64,000 nucleotides of DNA from Geminicoccaceae bacterium (GCA_020638465.1 JACKIM010000002.1:372001-436000); one strand, 5' to 3'. Counted from the stretch's first letter, positions 45,882 to 55,333 are shown. Numbers and translations: made by a program. Notes: generated by a model not told the origin, from the letters alone.

Positions 45882-46784
45882 ATGTCCTTGACCGAAACGG
45901 CGGTCCGCGAAGGTCCGGGCGACCGGTTGCGCGACGCCCTGCCCAGGCTCGTCTTGAGTCCGAGTGTCGCCATCGTCGCGATATTCGTCTACGGGTTCAT
46001 CCTCTTCACCTTCTATCTCTCCTTTACCGACAGCAGGATCCTTCCCAGCTATGGCTGGGTCGGCTGGAAGAATTTCGAAAATCTCTTCCGGATCCGTGCG
46101 TGGAACATCGCCGTCACCAACCTCGTCATCTTCGGCGTGCTCTATATCGTCATCTGCTGCGCCCTCGGGCTCCTGCTGGCGATCCTGCTCGATCAGAAGA
46201 TCCGTGCCGAAGGGTTCATCCGGACCATCTACCTCTATCCCATGGCCCTGAGCTTCATCGTCACCGGTGTCGCATGGAAGTGGTTCCTCGATCCCGGTAT
46301 CGGGCTGGAGGCCGTGATGCGCAGCTGGGGCTGGGAGAGCTTCATGTTCAACTGGATCAAGGATGGCGAGATGGCCATCTACACCATCGTCATCGCCGCG
46401 GTATGGCAGACCAGCGGTTTCGTCATGGCGATGTTCCTTGCCGGACTTCGCGGCATTGACGGCGAGATGCTGAAGGCGGCGCAGATCGACGGCGCCTCGA
46501 CGCTGGCTCTCTATCGCCGGATCGTCATACCGCAGCTCCGGCCCGCGTTCATGTCGGCCTTCGTGGTTCTCGCGCACATGGCGATCAAGTCCTACGACCT
46601 GGTCATCGCGCTCACGGGCGGTGGTCCCGGCACGGCCACCGAGGTGCCGGCGACCTTCATGTACTCCTACACGTTCTCGCGCAACCAGATGGGTATCGGT
46701 GCCGCGTCGGCCGTCATCATGATGATGACGATCGCGGCCATCATCGTGCCCTATCTGTGGTCCGAGTTGCGGGAGAAAAAGTGA
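45882..46784 (+). CDS. Carbohydrate ABC transporter permease 1 (MalF type)
   Basis: A 300-residue membrane protein with about six helices. The cytoplasmic EAA loop GEMLKAAQIDGASTLALYRR carries the conserved AAxIDGA pattern. VYGFILFTFYLSFTDSRILP at the N-terminus fits MalF/UgpA-like permeases. GGGAGG lies before the ATG. It overlaps the second permease (TGATG), and the two would form the transmembrane heterodimer. Confidence 0.92.
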   Translation: MSLTETAVREGPGDRLRDALPRLVLSPSVAIVAIFVYGFILFTFYLSFTDSRILPSYGWVGWKNFENLFRIRAWNIAVTNLVIFGVLYIVICCALGLLLAILLDQKIRAEGFIRTIYLYPMALSFIVTGVAWKWFLDPGIGLEAVMRSWGWESFMFNWIKDGEMAIYTIVIAAVWQTSGFVMAMFLAGLRGIDGEMLKAAQIDGASTLALYRRIVIPQLRPAFMSAFVVLAHMAIKSYDLVIALTGGGPGTATEVPATFMYSYTFSRNQMGIGAASAVIMMMTIAAIIVPYLWSELREKK

Positions 46785-47665
46785 TGACGGCGCACACGGC
46801 TTCCTCTTCCTCCGGTTCCATGAACCGGGCACGATATCTTCTCTACGCGGTACTCATCCTCTTTTGCCTCTATTATCTCCTGCCGCTCTATGTCATGGTG
46901 GTGAATTCGCTCAAACCACTGGCGGAAATCACTTCCGGCGGCATGATGTCGTTGCCGCATGAATGGACGATCGCTCCATGGACGAGCGCCTGGTCGACGG
47001 CCCAGGTCGGCGTCGATGCCACCGGCCTTCGGCCCTATTTCATCAATTCGTTCCTGATGGTCATTCCCGCGGTGGCCCTCTCCACGGTCCTGGGCGCGCT
47101 CAACGGTTATGTCCTGACCAAGTGGACCTTCAGGGGTGCTACCGTGATCTTCGGGCTGATGCTCTTCGGTTGCTTCATCCCGTTCCAGATGGTGTTGATT
47201 CCGATGGCGCGGATGCTCGGCCTGATGGGACTGGCCGGCACGGTACCCGGCCTGATCTTCGTCCATCTGGTCTACGGCATCGGTTTCTCGACTCTCTATT
47301 TCCGCAACTACTATGCGGCATTTCCCAATGAGCTGGTGCGAGCGGCCCAGATCGACGGAGCGGAGTTCTTCACCATCTTCCGGCGGATCATGCTGCCGTC
47401 ATCGGGACCCATCGCGGTCGTCTGCATCATCTGGCAGTTCACCAACATCTGGAACGATTTCCTGTTCGGTGCCTCGTTCTCCGACTTCGACAGTCAGCCG
47501 ATGACGGTGGCCCTGAACAATCTCGTCCAGTCGTCGACGGGCGTGAAGGAATACAATGTCCATTTCGCCGGTGCCATCATGGCGGCCTTGCCGACACTCT
47601 TCGTCTACATCGTCGCCGGACGCTATTTCGTCCGCGGATTGATGGCCGGCTCAGTGAAAGGATAG
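46784..47665 (+). CDS. Carbohydrate ABC transporter permease 2 (MalG type)
   Basis: A 293-residue permease with an EAA loop NELVRAAQIDGAEFFTIFRR and the MalG-type ending YFVRGLMAGSVKG. The N-terminal Ser/Thr-rich leader precedes the first helix YLLYAVLILFCLYYLLPLYV. The ATG overlaps the first permease's stop; an in-frame start 27 bases earlier lies inside that gene. It is followed at 4 bases by the ATPase. Confidence 0.92.
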   Translation: MTAHTASSSSGSMNRARYLLYAVLILFCLYYLLPLYVMVVNSLKPLAEITSGGMMSLPHEWTIAPWTSAWSTAQVGVDATGLRPYFINSFLMVIPAVALSTVLGALNGYVLTKWTFRGATVIFGLMLFGCFIPFQMVLIPMARMLGLMGLAGTVPGLIFVHLVYGIGFSTLYFRNYYAAFPNELVRAAQIDGAEFFTIFRRIMLPSSGPIAVVCIIWQFTNIWNDFLFGASFSDFDSQPMTVALNNLVQSSTGVKEYNVHFAGAIMAALPTLFVYIVAGRYFVRGLMAGSVKG

Positions 47666-47669
47666 ATCC

Positions 47670-48782
47670 ATGGGCTTCCTTGATATCAACAACGCAACGA
47701 AGTCTTACGGTTCGGTCAAGATCCTGCATGAGACCGACATCTCCGTCGAGGAAGGTGAATTCCTTGTCCTCGTCGGGCCATCGGGCTGTGGCAAGTCCAC
47801 ATTGCTGAACATGATCGCCGGTCTCGAGGAGGTCACTTCGGGCGACATCGTGATCAAGGGCCGCAGCATGAACGGGGTCAAGCCCGCGGATCGCAACATC
47901 GCCATGGTGTTCCAGTCCTACGCGCTCTATCCGAACATGACCGTCAAGGGGAATATTTCCTTTGGCATGGAAATGCACGGAGTCGCGAAGGCGGAGCGGG
48001 AAAGGCGCATCGCCGAGGCCGCAGAACTGCTCCAGATCGCCCACCTCCTGAATCGCAAGCCCGGCCAGCTCTCGGGCGGTCAACGTCAGCGCGTGGCGAT
48101 GGGCCGCGCCCTCGTGCGCGATCCCGACGTGTTCCTGTTCGACGAGCCATTGTCCAACCTGGATGCCAAGCTGCGGGTGGACATGCGCACGGAGATAAAG
48201 AAGCTGCACCAGAAACTGGGTACGACCATCGTCTACGTCACGCATGACCAGATCGAGGCGCTGACGCTCTCGACCCGGATCGCGGTGATGTACGGTGGCT
48301 ACGTCCAGCAGCTTGGTACACCCAGGGAGATCTACGACAATCCGGCCAACATGTTCGTCGCCGGCTTCATGGGATCGCCGTCGATGAACCTGTTTCCGGC
48401 AAGCCTTGTCCATCACGATGGCGGGCCGGCTGCGGAGGTCCGCCTGGCCGACGGCTCAAGTGCCATCCTGCCGTTCCCGGGTGAAAGGCGGATCGCTGCC
48501 TCCGATCGCCGGGACATCATTCTCGGCATCCGGCCGGAGGCGATCACGGATCGCGACGGAGCCGACCGCAATTCACGCAATGTGCATGTCGTGGAGGCCC
48601 GGGTCGAGCTGACGGAGCCTGCCGGGTCCGACACCTTCGTCGTCAGCCAGATGGGCGGCAAGGATGTGACAGGCCGTTTCCGCGCCGACGTCGCGGTCAG
48701 GGCCGGGGACCGCTTTCCCTTTGCCGTCAACATGGACAAGGCGGTGGCCTTCGATCCCAAAAGCGAAAAACGGGTCGCCTGA
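47670..48782 (+). CDS. Carbohydrate ABC transporter ATPase (MalK/UgpC type)
   Basis: A 370-residue ATPase with Walker A GPSGCGKST at residues 36-44, Q-loop at about 82, signature LSGGQRQR from 134 and Walker B VFLFDEP at 154-160. The C-terminal 130 residues form the TOBE/OB regulatory domain of sugar importers. It completes a full importer with the preceding three genes. AAAGGAT precedes the ATG. Confidence 0.94.
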   Translation: MGFLDINNATKSYGSVKILHETDISVEEGEFLVLVGPSGCGKSTLLNMIAGLEEVTSGDIVIKGRSMNGVKPADRNIAMVFQSYALYPNMTVKGNISFGMEMHGVAKAERERRIAEAAELLQIAHLLNRKPGQLSGGQRQRVAMGRALVRDPDVFLFDEPLSNLDAKLRVDMRTEIKKLHQKLGTTIVYVTHDQIEALTLSTRIAVMYGGYVQQLGTPREIYDNPANMFVAGFMGSPSMNLFPASLVHHDGGPAAEVRLADGSSAILPFPGERRIAASDRRDIILGIRPEAITDRDGADRNSRNVHVVEARVELTEPAGSDTFVVSQMGGKDVTGRFRADVAVRAGDRFPFAVNMDKAVAFDPKSEKRVA

Positions 48783-48785
48783 ACC

Positions 48786-50264
48786 ATGCGGGATGCACCC
48801 GACATCGTCATCGTCGGCAGTGGCATGGGCGGTGCCACACTCGCTGCCGGTCTGGCGCCATGCGGTGCAAGGATCGTCATCCTTGAGCGGGGCCGGCCGA
48901 TTCCGGCAGATGCCCCGGTGCGTGATCCGAACAGGATCTACACGAACAGCGCATTCCGTTCGAACGAGACCTGGCTGGACGAGGCCGGCCGGCCGTTCGA
49001 ACCGGGAAATTACTACAATGTCGGCGGCAATTCGAAGTTCTACGGTGCGGTGCTGATTCGCTACCGTGCTGAAGACTTTGGCGAACTGGAGCATTTCGAC
49101 GGAATGTCTCCGGCCTGGCCCTTTCCCTATGACGAACTGGCGCCGTGGTACGATGAGGCGGAGCGGCTCTATCGGGTGCGCGGGGATGTGGCGTCCGATC
49201 CGACCGAACCGTTGCATCGCGGTCCCTATCCCTATCCTCCCGTACCCGATGAGCCGGCCGTGGCTCTGGTACGCGAGCGGCTGGCGAAGGTCGGTGTGAA
49301 ACCGTTCACGCTGCCGCTGGGGGTGGATATCGAGCGATGGTTGCGGGCGGGGCGAACGGGGTGGGACGGCTATCCCGACCTGCATTGCGGGAAGATGGAT
49401 GCGGAGACCTGCGGTCTCTCCGCGGCGCTTGCCCATCCCAATGTCGAGATGGTGACAGGGGCGCGGGTCATCCGGCTTGAAACCCGTGGCAGCCGCATCT
49501 CCGGGATCGTCTACGAGAAGGGGGGCGAGCAGCGCCGCATGACACCGCGGATCGTTGCCGTCTGTGCCGGGGCGGTGCAGTCTGCGGCACTGCTCCTGCG
49601 ATCGGGCGTCGCCAACGCATCGGATCAGGTCGGGCGCTGCTTCATGAACCACAATGCAAGCGCCCTGATTGCCATCGATCCCCGCTTCAGGAATGATTCC
49701 ATTTACCAGAAGACCTTTGGTATCAATGACTGGTACCTGACGGATGGTGCCGATGGCAGGCCGCTGGGCAATCTCCAGCTCCTCGGCCGCGTCGTGCCCG
49801 ACATCCTCAAAATCCAGGTGCCGAGCCTGCCGATGCCGGTGGCGCGCTGGATCTCCCGGCATGCCATCGATCTCTATGTCATCTCCGAGGATCTGCCGGA
49901 CACCGAAAGTCGGGTCGTGCTCCGTGGCGATGACGTCCAGCTGCTGTGGCGACGTTCGAACATGACCGCGCACCGCAAGCTGGTCGCGAGAACAAAGGAG
50001 ACGTTCAGGGCTGCCGGCTTCCCGATCGTGCTTTCGCGCCTGTTCGATGGCCGTGTGCCCTCTCACCAGTGCGGCACTGTCCGGATGGGAAGCGACCCGG
50101 CGACATCCGTCCTCGATCCGCAATGTCGTTCATGGGATCATCCCAACCTGTTTGTCACGGATGCGGGAGCGCTGCCAACCTCCGCGGCGGTCAATCCGGC
50201 GCTCACGGTGGCCGCCATCGCCCTTCGTGCTGCCGGCACGATCCGCCAGGAACTCACCACGTGA
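48786..50264 (+). CDS. GMC-family oxidoreductase (sugar dehydrogenase-like)
   Basis: A 492-residue FAD-dependent alcohol oxidoreductase. The dinucleotide motif is IVIVGSGMGGATLAAGLAPC. The middle contains NYYNVGGNSKFYGAVLIRYR in place of the classic GMC signature. The C-terminal substrate end is SHQCGTVRMGSDPATSVLDP, with SAAVNPALTVAAIALRAA completing the FAD site. This group resembles sugar or fructose/gluconate dehydrogenase flavoproteins more than choline dehydrogenase. It follows the ATPase by 3 bases and so is in the importer operon. There is no Tat signal; the product is presumably cytosolic. Confidence 0.85.
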   Translation: MRDAPDIVIVGSGMGGATLAAGLAPCGARIVILERGRPIPADAPVRDPNRIYTNSAFRSNETWLDEAGRPFEPGNYYNVGGNSKFYGAVLIRYRAEDFGELEHFDGMSPAWPFPYDELAPWYDEAERLYRVRGDVASDPTEPLHRGPYPYPPVPDEPAVALVRERLAKVGVKPFTLPLGVDIERWLRAGRTGWDGYPDLHCGKMDAETCGLSAALAHPNVEMVTGARVIRLETRGSRISGIVYEKGGEQRRMTPRIVAVCAGAVQSAALLLRSGVANASDQVGRCFMNHNASALIAIDPRFRNDSIYQKTFGINDWYLTDGADGRPLGNLQLLGRVVPDILKIQVPSLPMPVARWISRHAIDLYVISEDLPDTESRVVLRGDDVQLLWRRSNMTAHRKLVARTKETFRAAGFPIVLSRLFDGRVPSHQCGTVRMGSDPATSVLDPQCRSWDHPNLFVTDAGALPTSAAVNPALTVAAIALRAAGTIRQELTT

Positions 50265-50304
50265 TCCATCCGGCGTCGATCCGCCATATTTGAGGACTGT
50301 CTCC

Positions 50305-51891
50305 ATGCGCAACGGATACGACTTCATCATCATCGGCGGTGGTTCCGCCGGTTGCGTGCTGGCGGCCCGCCTGTCGGAAAACCCGGCGACGCGGGTGTTG
50401 TTGCTGGAAGCCGGTGGCGGCGACCGGCACCCGTTCTACCACCTGCCGGCCGGCTTCGCGAAGATGACCAAGGGCATCGGCAGCTGGGGCTGGTCGAGTG
50501 TCCCCCAGCGCCACATGCAGGGCCGGGTCTTCCGCTATACCCAGGCAAAGGTGATAGGCGGCGGGTCGACGATCAATGCCCAGATCTACACCCGCGGCAA
50601 TCCGCTGGATTATGACGAGTGGCGACAGAAGGGCTGCGAGGGATGGTCCTACGAGGATGTTCTTCCCTACTTCAGGAAGGCCGAGGACAACGATACTTTC
50701 GCCAATCGTTACCATGGCAAGGGCGGTCCCCTCGGCGTCTCGAAGCCCCGGGCGCCGCTGCCGATCTGCGAGGCCTATTTCGAGGCTGCCGCCGAACTGG
50801 GCATTCCGTTCAACGACGACGTGACAGGCGAACGCCAGGACGGTGTCGCCTATTACCAGCTCACCCAGCGCAATGCCCGGCGGTCTTCGGCCGCCATGGC
50901 CTATCTGGCTCCCAACCGCAAGCGGCCCAACCTGACCGTCGAGACCGGCGCCCAGGTACACAGGATCGTCGTGGAGAAAGGTCGGGCCACGGGTGTGGAA
51001 TTGCTCGACGGACGCAAGCTGACCGCCTCCATCGAGGTCATCCTGTCTTCGGGGGCGATCGGCTCGCCACGGCTCTTGCAGCTCTCCGGGATCGGTCCCG
51101 CGAGCCACCTCGAAGGCCTTGGAATCGCGGTCGTTCATGACCAGCCCGGTGTCGGCTCCAACCTCCAGGACCATCTCGACCTTTACTGCATCTGCGAAGT
51201 CTCCGGTCCGCACACCTATGACCGTTATGCCAGACTTCACTGGTCGGCTGTTGCCGCGCTGCAATATCTTTTCACCCGCCGCGGTCCGGTCGCCTCCAGT
51301 CTCTTCGAGACCGGCGGCTTCTGGTATGCCGATCCGGATGCCCGCTCGCCCGACATCCAGTTTCATCTCGGGCTGGGGACCGGTATCGAGTCGGGAGTAG
51401 CGTCCATGCCGGATGGCGGAGTGACCCTCAACTCGTGCTATCTGCGTCCGCGTTCCCGCGGTTCGGTCCGGCTGCAGAGCCGGGATCCCGCGGCAGCACC
51501 CCTGATCGACCCGAACTATCTCGAAGATCCGCGTGACCGCGAGCTCTCGATCGAGGGGCTCAGACTTACCCAGAGGATCATGGCGCAGGCGCCGCTGAGG
51601 CCGTTCATAAAGGCCGAACGCCTGCCCGGACCGGATGTGAAGACCGACGAAGACTATTTCAACTTCATCTGCGAGCATTCCAAGACGTCGCATCATGCAT
51701 CCGGAACCTGCCGGATGGGTTCCGATGCCGAAGCCGTGGTCGATATCCGGTTGCGTTTCAATGGAATAGACGGTCTTCGCGTCGCCGATGCCTCGATCAT
51801 GCCCCAAGTGGTTTCCTCCAATACCAATGCCGCGGCGATCATGATCGGCGAGAAGGCCGCAGACATGATCCGTGAGGACAATGGCGTCTGA
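50305..51891 (+). CDS. GMC-family oxidoreductase (choline dehydrogenase-like)
   Basis: A 528-residue classic GMC enzyme. It has FIIIGGGSAGCVLAARLSEN, then KVIGGGSTINAQIYTRGNPL (GMC signature 1) and SSGAIGSPRLLQLSGIGPA (signature 2). The C-terminal active-site segment is SHHASGTCRMGSDAEAVVD, and DASIMPQVVSSNTNAAAIMI ends the FAD site. The ATG at 50305 matches the family N-terminus. It is the second GMC protein of the cluster, 40 bases after the first. Despite resemblance to BetA, the surrounding sugar genes argue for a carbohydrate or alcohol substrate. Confidence 0.88.
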   Translation: MRNGYDFIIIGGGSAGCVLAARLSENPATRVLLLEAGGGDRHPFYHLPAGFAKMTKGIGSWGWSSVPQRHMQGRVFRYTQAKVIGGGSTINAQIYTRGNPLDYDEWRQKGCEGWSYEDVLPYFRKAEDNDTFANRYHGKGGPLGVSKPRAPLPICEAYFEAAAELGIPFNDDVTGERQDGVAYYQLTQRNARRSSAAMAYLAPNRKRPNLTVETGAQVHRIVVEKGRATGVELLDGRKLTASIEVILSSGAIGSPRLLQLSGIGPASHLEGLGIAVVHDQPGVGSNLQDHLDLYCICEVSGPHTYDRYARLHWSAVAALQYLFTRRGPVASSLFETGGFWYADPDARSPDIQFHLGLGTGIESGVASMPDGGVTLNSCYLRPRSRGSVRLQSRDPAAAPLIDPNYLEDPRDRELSIEGLRLTQRIMAQAPLRPFIKAERLPGPDVKTDEDYFNFICEHSKTSHHASGTCRMGSDAEAVVDIRLRFNGIDGLRVADASIMPQVVSSNTNAAAIMIGEKAADMIREDNGV

Positions 51892-52008
51892 AGTGTGGCA
51901 GCGGAGCTTCGATCGGGTCCTTCAAGACCGTCCGTCCCGGACTCCTTCGACCATGATGCCGGTAGTCCCGTCCGGCTCGACCGGAGTGCCCTGCGGGGGC
52001 GTGCGAAC

Positions 52009-53046
52009 ATGAAGCGGCGACCGACGATCCTCGATGTGGCGCGTCATGCGGGAGTATCCAAGTCGACCGTATCGCTCGTATTGCGCAACAGCCCGCTGGT
52101 CAGGAACTCCACCCGTCTCGACGTGGAAAGGTCCATGGCGGCTCTGGGCTACGTCTACAACCGCTCTGCCGCCAATCTGCGCGGCACGGGGTCGGGGCTG
52201 GTCGGCCTGATCATCAACGACCTGCGCAATCCGTTCTTCACGGAATTCGCCGCAAGCGCGCAGATGGCGTTTTCCCGCGAGGGTTATGCCACCGCGATCG
52301 CCAATACCGACGAGGATCCGGCGATCCAGGCGCAGGTCGTCGATTCGATGATCGAGCATGGCGTTTCGGCCTTCGTCATTTCGCCTGCCTATGATGACGA
52401 CAGGACGACCTTCGACAAGATCGAACGGGCGGGCATTCCGACCATGCAGGTCCTGCGCAGGATTGACGATCGAACCGACCTGTTCCCCTTTGCATCCCTC
52501 GACTATACGGCGGGTGGAGAGCTGGCGACACGGCACCTGATCGAGCTCGGATGCCGCAATATCGCATTCATCGGCGGGCTCGCCGACCGGCCCATCACCC
52601 GTGAGCGCATGACCGGCTATGAGCGGGTCATGATTGCGGAAGGTCTGGAGCCAAGGCATTTCCCCGGCCGTCCGTCACGGATGATCGGCCGCCGGATGGC
52701 CCACGGGCTTGCGCGGGAGTGCCCCGGCATTGATGCCGCTGTCTGTTTCAGTGATCTCGTGGCCCTGGGCATGCATTCGGGATTTGCCGAAGCCGGTGTG
52801 GTCCTGGGCGAGGATTTTCGCCTTGTCGGTTTCGACGATATCGAGGAATGCTCGCTGGTGTACCCGCAACTCAGCTCCGTGCGCTGCGATATCGCCCGTT
52901 TCGGCGAACATGCGGCACGGGCCATGCTCCGCTGGCTGGTCCACAACCAGCATCCGCCCTGCGAACGCCGCGAACCCATCCACCTCATCCCCCGCCAGTC
53001 GACCCTTGGACGAGGTTGCAATCCGGATCGATGCAATCCGGATTGA
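52009..53046 (+). CDS. LacI-family transcriptional regulator
   Basis: This 345-residue repressor has an N-terminal helix-turn-helix TILDVARHAGVSKSTVSLVL, with the hinge residues GYVYNRSAANLRGTGSGLVG. A periplasmic-binding-protein-like effector domain follows (GLIINDLRNPFFTEFAASAQ; LVGFDDIEECSLVYPQLSSV). The ATG at 52009 begins at the HTH; a longer in-frame extension to 51895 is unlikely. It ends the sugar cluster and is the natural candidate to bind the paired palindromes 11 kb upstream. The effector is probably the imported sugar or a derivative. Confidence 0.92.
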   Translation: MKRRPTILDVARHAGVSKSTVSLVLRNSPLVRNSTRLDVERSMAALGYVYNRSAANLRGTGSGLVGLIINDLRNPFFTEFAASAQMAFSREGYATAIANTDEDPAIQAQVVDSMIEHGVSAFVISPAYDDDRTTFDKIERAGIPTMQVLRRIDDRTDLFPFASLDYTAGGELATRHLIELGCRNIAFIGGLADRPITRERMTGYERVMIAEGLEPRHFPGRPSRMIGRRMAHGLARECPGIDAAVCFSDLVALGMHSGFAEAGVVLGEDFRLVGFDDIEECSLVYPQLSSVRCDIARFGEHAARAMLRWLVHNQHPPCERREPIHLIPRQSTLGRGCNPDRCNPD

Positions 53047-53049
53047 TGA

Positions 53050-53126
53050 TGGTGCGCACGGCAGGACTCGAACCTGCGACCTCATGCTCCGGAGGCATGC
53101 GCTCTATCCAGCTGAGCTACGCGCGC
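53050..53126 (-). tRNA. tRNA-Arg (anticodon CCG)
   Basis: Seventy-seven bases including an encoded CCA. Read on the minus strand, the acceptor stem GCGCGCG pairs with CGTGCGC (one G-U). The anticodon stem CATGC/GCATG encloses loop CTCCGGA, giving CCG, and the T arm is GCAGG-TTCGAAT-CCTGC. The D arm shows GCTC and GAGC. All four arms are intact. Confidence 0.97.
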
Positions 53127-53350
53127 GACAGGGGCTCTATAACCCAGTCAGCGCCACCGCGCCAAGCGACTTTATCGTTTCCTTTCCTGCCTATCGACGT
53201 ATGCTCAAATACAGGAAGCGAGTGTAAAACTTCCCGATCGACCGCATAATCCCCATCTGTGTAGAGTTTGGTGCCGGAGCTGCGGGTCCAAGGGGGAACA
53301 AGAGTCCGTCAACTTGCCAGCCATCCGGTGAAAATTGTTGGGAGCGGTGC

Positions 53351-54259
53351 GTGGCTCGCTGGAGTGTTTCCGTTTTTGCGAAGAATGAAGAGGATTCCGT
53401 CTCTTCCTGTCTTGCAGCCGTCGATGCCGCGCTGGCAGGCAGCCCGTCCGTTGTCACGGTGATCGTCAACGGGTCGACCGACCGGACCTTCGAACGCGTC
53501 TGCCGCTATCGTGATGGCAGGCGGCCGGACATGCGTGCCTTCCGGAGCAGCCTTGCCAGCAAGGCCAATGCCTGGAACAGTTTCGTCCACGATCTGAAAC
53601 CCGACGCCGATCTGTACTTCTTCGTCGATGCCTATGCCCGTGTCGAGCCGGACGCCTTTCGCCGGCTGGCCGCGGCACTTGAGCGCCATCCGCAGGCCCA
53701 TGCCGCGACCTCGGTTCCCACCACCGGCCGCAGCGCCAGCCTGGTTGCGGGCAACTCCATCGAACATGGTGGCCTGCACGGGACCCTTCATGTTCTCCGG
53801 CGCGAATTCGTCGACGGCATCGTGCACCGCGGCATTCGCCAGCCATTCGGCCTCTATCGCGGCGACGGGCTGATCGGTGCGATGGCCATGCACGATTTCG
53901 ACGCGCGCCGGAACCGTTGGGACAAGCAGCGTGTGGCGGTGGTCACCGAGCCGACATGGCATCATCGACCGTTGTCGCCCTTTCGCCGCAAGGATCTCGA
54001 ACGGCATTTCAACCGGCTCGTCATGCAGGCACGCGGGCGCCTGGAAAACGCAGCGATCCGCGACATCATCTACAAGGACGGATTCGAGGCCCTGCCGCAA
54101 CATGCCGATGCGATGATCGGCGACTGGCTTTCCCGGCAGAGCGCCGCGACCTTGCTCCGGCTGTGGCTGGAGCCGTTCACGGCTCTCGCAATGCGCAAGC
54201 TGCGGCCGGGCCATGTCCCGGACCGGACCGGGTTGGAAATGCCGGGCCGTCCGGCGTGA
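53351..54259 (+). CDS. Glycosyltransferase family 2-like protein
   Basis: A 302-residue protein that opens WSVSVFAKNEEDSVSSCLAA, a GT-A start with the ExN motif, and VVTVIVNGSTDRTFERVC. The metal-binding DxD region is represented by YFFVDAYARVEPDAFRRL, where Asp-Ala-Tyr deviates from the standard DxD. The C-terminal part (WHHRPLSPFRRKDLERHFNR) is basic, perhaps membrane-peripheral. It starts at GTG 53351 with GGGAG upstream. Acceptor unknown; some members of this fold glycosylate lipids or exopolysaccharide. Confidence 0.72.
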   Translation: MARWSVSVFAKNEEDSVSSCLAAVDAALAGSPSVVTVIVNGSTDRTFERVCRYRDGRRPDMRAFRSSLASKANAWNSFVHDLKPDADLYFFVDAYARVEPDAFRRLAAALERHPQAHAATSVPTTGRSASLVAGNSIEHGGLHGTLHVLRREFVDGIVHRGIRQPFGLYRGDGLIGAMAMHDFDARRNRWDKQRVAVVTEPTWHHRPLSPFRRKDLERHFNRLVMQARGRLENAAIRDIIYKDGFEALPQHADAMIGDWLSRQSAATLLRLWLEPFTALAMRKLRPGHVPDRTGLEMPGRPA

Positions 54260-54466
54260 TGGCGGTACGCCATGCCATTTCCAGACGATCCGGCATGACG
54301 GTTGGCGCAGTCGGGTGTCTGCACCTGAAAATCTCGACTGGTGAAGGGGTTGGTGTGCCTATGGGCGCACAGGTGGAGTCACGCCCTCAACTCTTTCGCC
54401 TATTCAGCGGCTGTCAGTCCGGCTCGCGAAGGCTATAAGAGGGCAACTGCATTCGGGAGGAGAGTA

Positions 54467-55333
54467 TTGGCCATCTCGATGGTCCGAACGGTGCCGCAGC
54501 GGCCATCGGCGGTTGACTTCGCGGAAGAACGGGCCGTCGGCAAGATCATCGCCGTCGGAAACCTCAAGGGGGGGACCGGCAAGAGCACGACGGCCGTCAA
54601 CCTTGCCTGTGCCATGGCTTCCTACGGCCGGTCGGTCTGCGTCGTCGATTGCGATCCGCAGGAGACCAGCTTTCGCTGGCTGGCCAAGGGAGAGCACGCC
54701 ATCGCCGCGGAGCGCATGCCGGTCGAGCGGATCAGCTCGGTGGAGGGCTGGATGCTCAAGGCCCGCCGTCTCGTCGACGAATATGACATCGTCATCGTCG
54801 ACCTGCCGGCCGTGGTGACGCCGGCCGTGGCATCGGCCTTCCTGCTGGCGCATGTCATCCTGATCCCGGTGACGCCATCGGCCATCGATATCGACGGGAC
54901 GGAACGGGTCCTCAGGCATGTCCGCATGGCCCGCGAGGAACGCCCGGCCGCGATGCCCAAGGTGATGCTCGTGCCCACGCGTGTCGACCAGCTCACCTTG
55001 CACCGGAACCGGCTGCCATCACGTCTGGCCGGGCTGCATGAGCGCATCGGTCCGGCAATCCGCGAACGCGCGACACTGGCCGAGGCGTTCGAGGCTCGTC
55101 GGTGGGTGGGCAGCTATGCACCGGATAGTGCCGCCCATGCGGATATCATGGTACTGGAAGCGGCCGTATCCGAACTGCTCGACCATGCTCCCGATCCTCC
55201 CTTGCTCAAGCGTTTTCCCGAGCCCCTTCGCAGGGTCGCCGATGAGCCCGTCCGCGAGATACCTGCCGTGCTCGAACCCGAATTGCCGGAGATTGGACGG
55301 AGATCGTGGTGGCGGCGTCTCTTCGGGAGTTGA
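54467..55333 (+). CDS. ParA/MinD-type ATPase (orphan)
   Basis: A 288-residue P-loop ATPase with the deviant Walker A KGGTGKST at residues 34-41. VCVVDCDPQETSFRWLAK is the second core motif and IVIVDLPAVVTPAVASAFLL the Walker B region. The start is TTG 54467 with GGAGGAG before it; ATG 54479 is possible. No parB or partition site is adjacent. Orphan ParA proteins position chemotaxis arrays, carboxysomes, conjugation machines or polysaccharide complexes, so its cargo cannot be inferred here. The C-terminal tail is Pro/Glu-rich and ends basic (RRSWWRRLFGS). Confidence 0.85.
   Translation: MAISMVRTVPQRPSAVDFAEERAVGKIIAVGNLKGGTGKSTTAVNLACAMASYGRSVCVVDCDPQETSFRWLAKGEHAIAAERMPVERISSVEGWMLKARRLVDEYDIVIVDLPAVVTPAVASAFLLAHVILIPVTPSAIDIDGTERVLRHVRMAREERPAAMPKVMLVPTRVDQLTLHRNRLPSRLAGLHERIGPAIRERATLAEAFEARRWVGSYAPDSAAHADIMVLEAAVSELLDHAPDPPLLKRFPEPLRRVADEPVREIPAVLEPELPEIGRRSWWRRLFGS

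Noticed and set aside
53050..53126. tRNA-Arg as an attachment site for an integrated element
   Set aside because: No integrase gene or repeat of the tRNA 3' end was seen in the flanking sequence.
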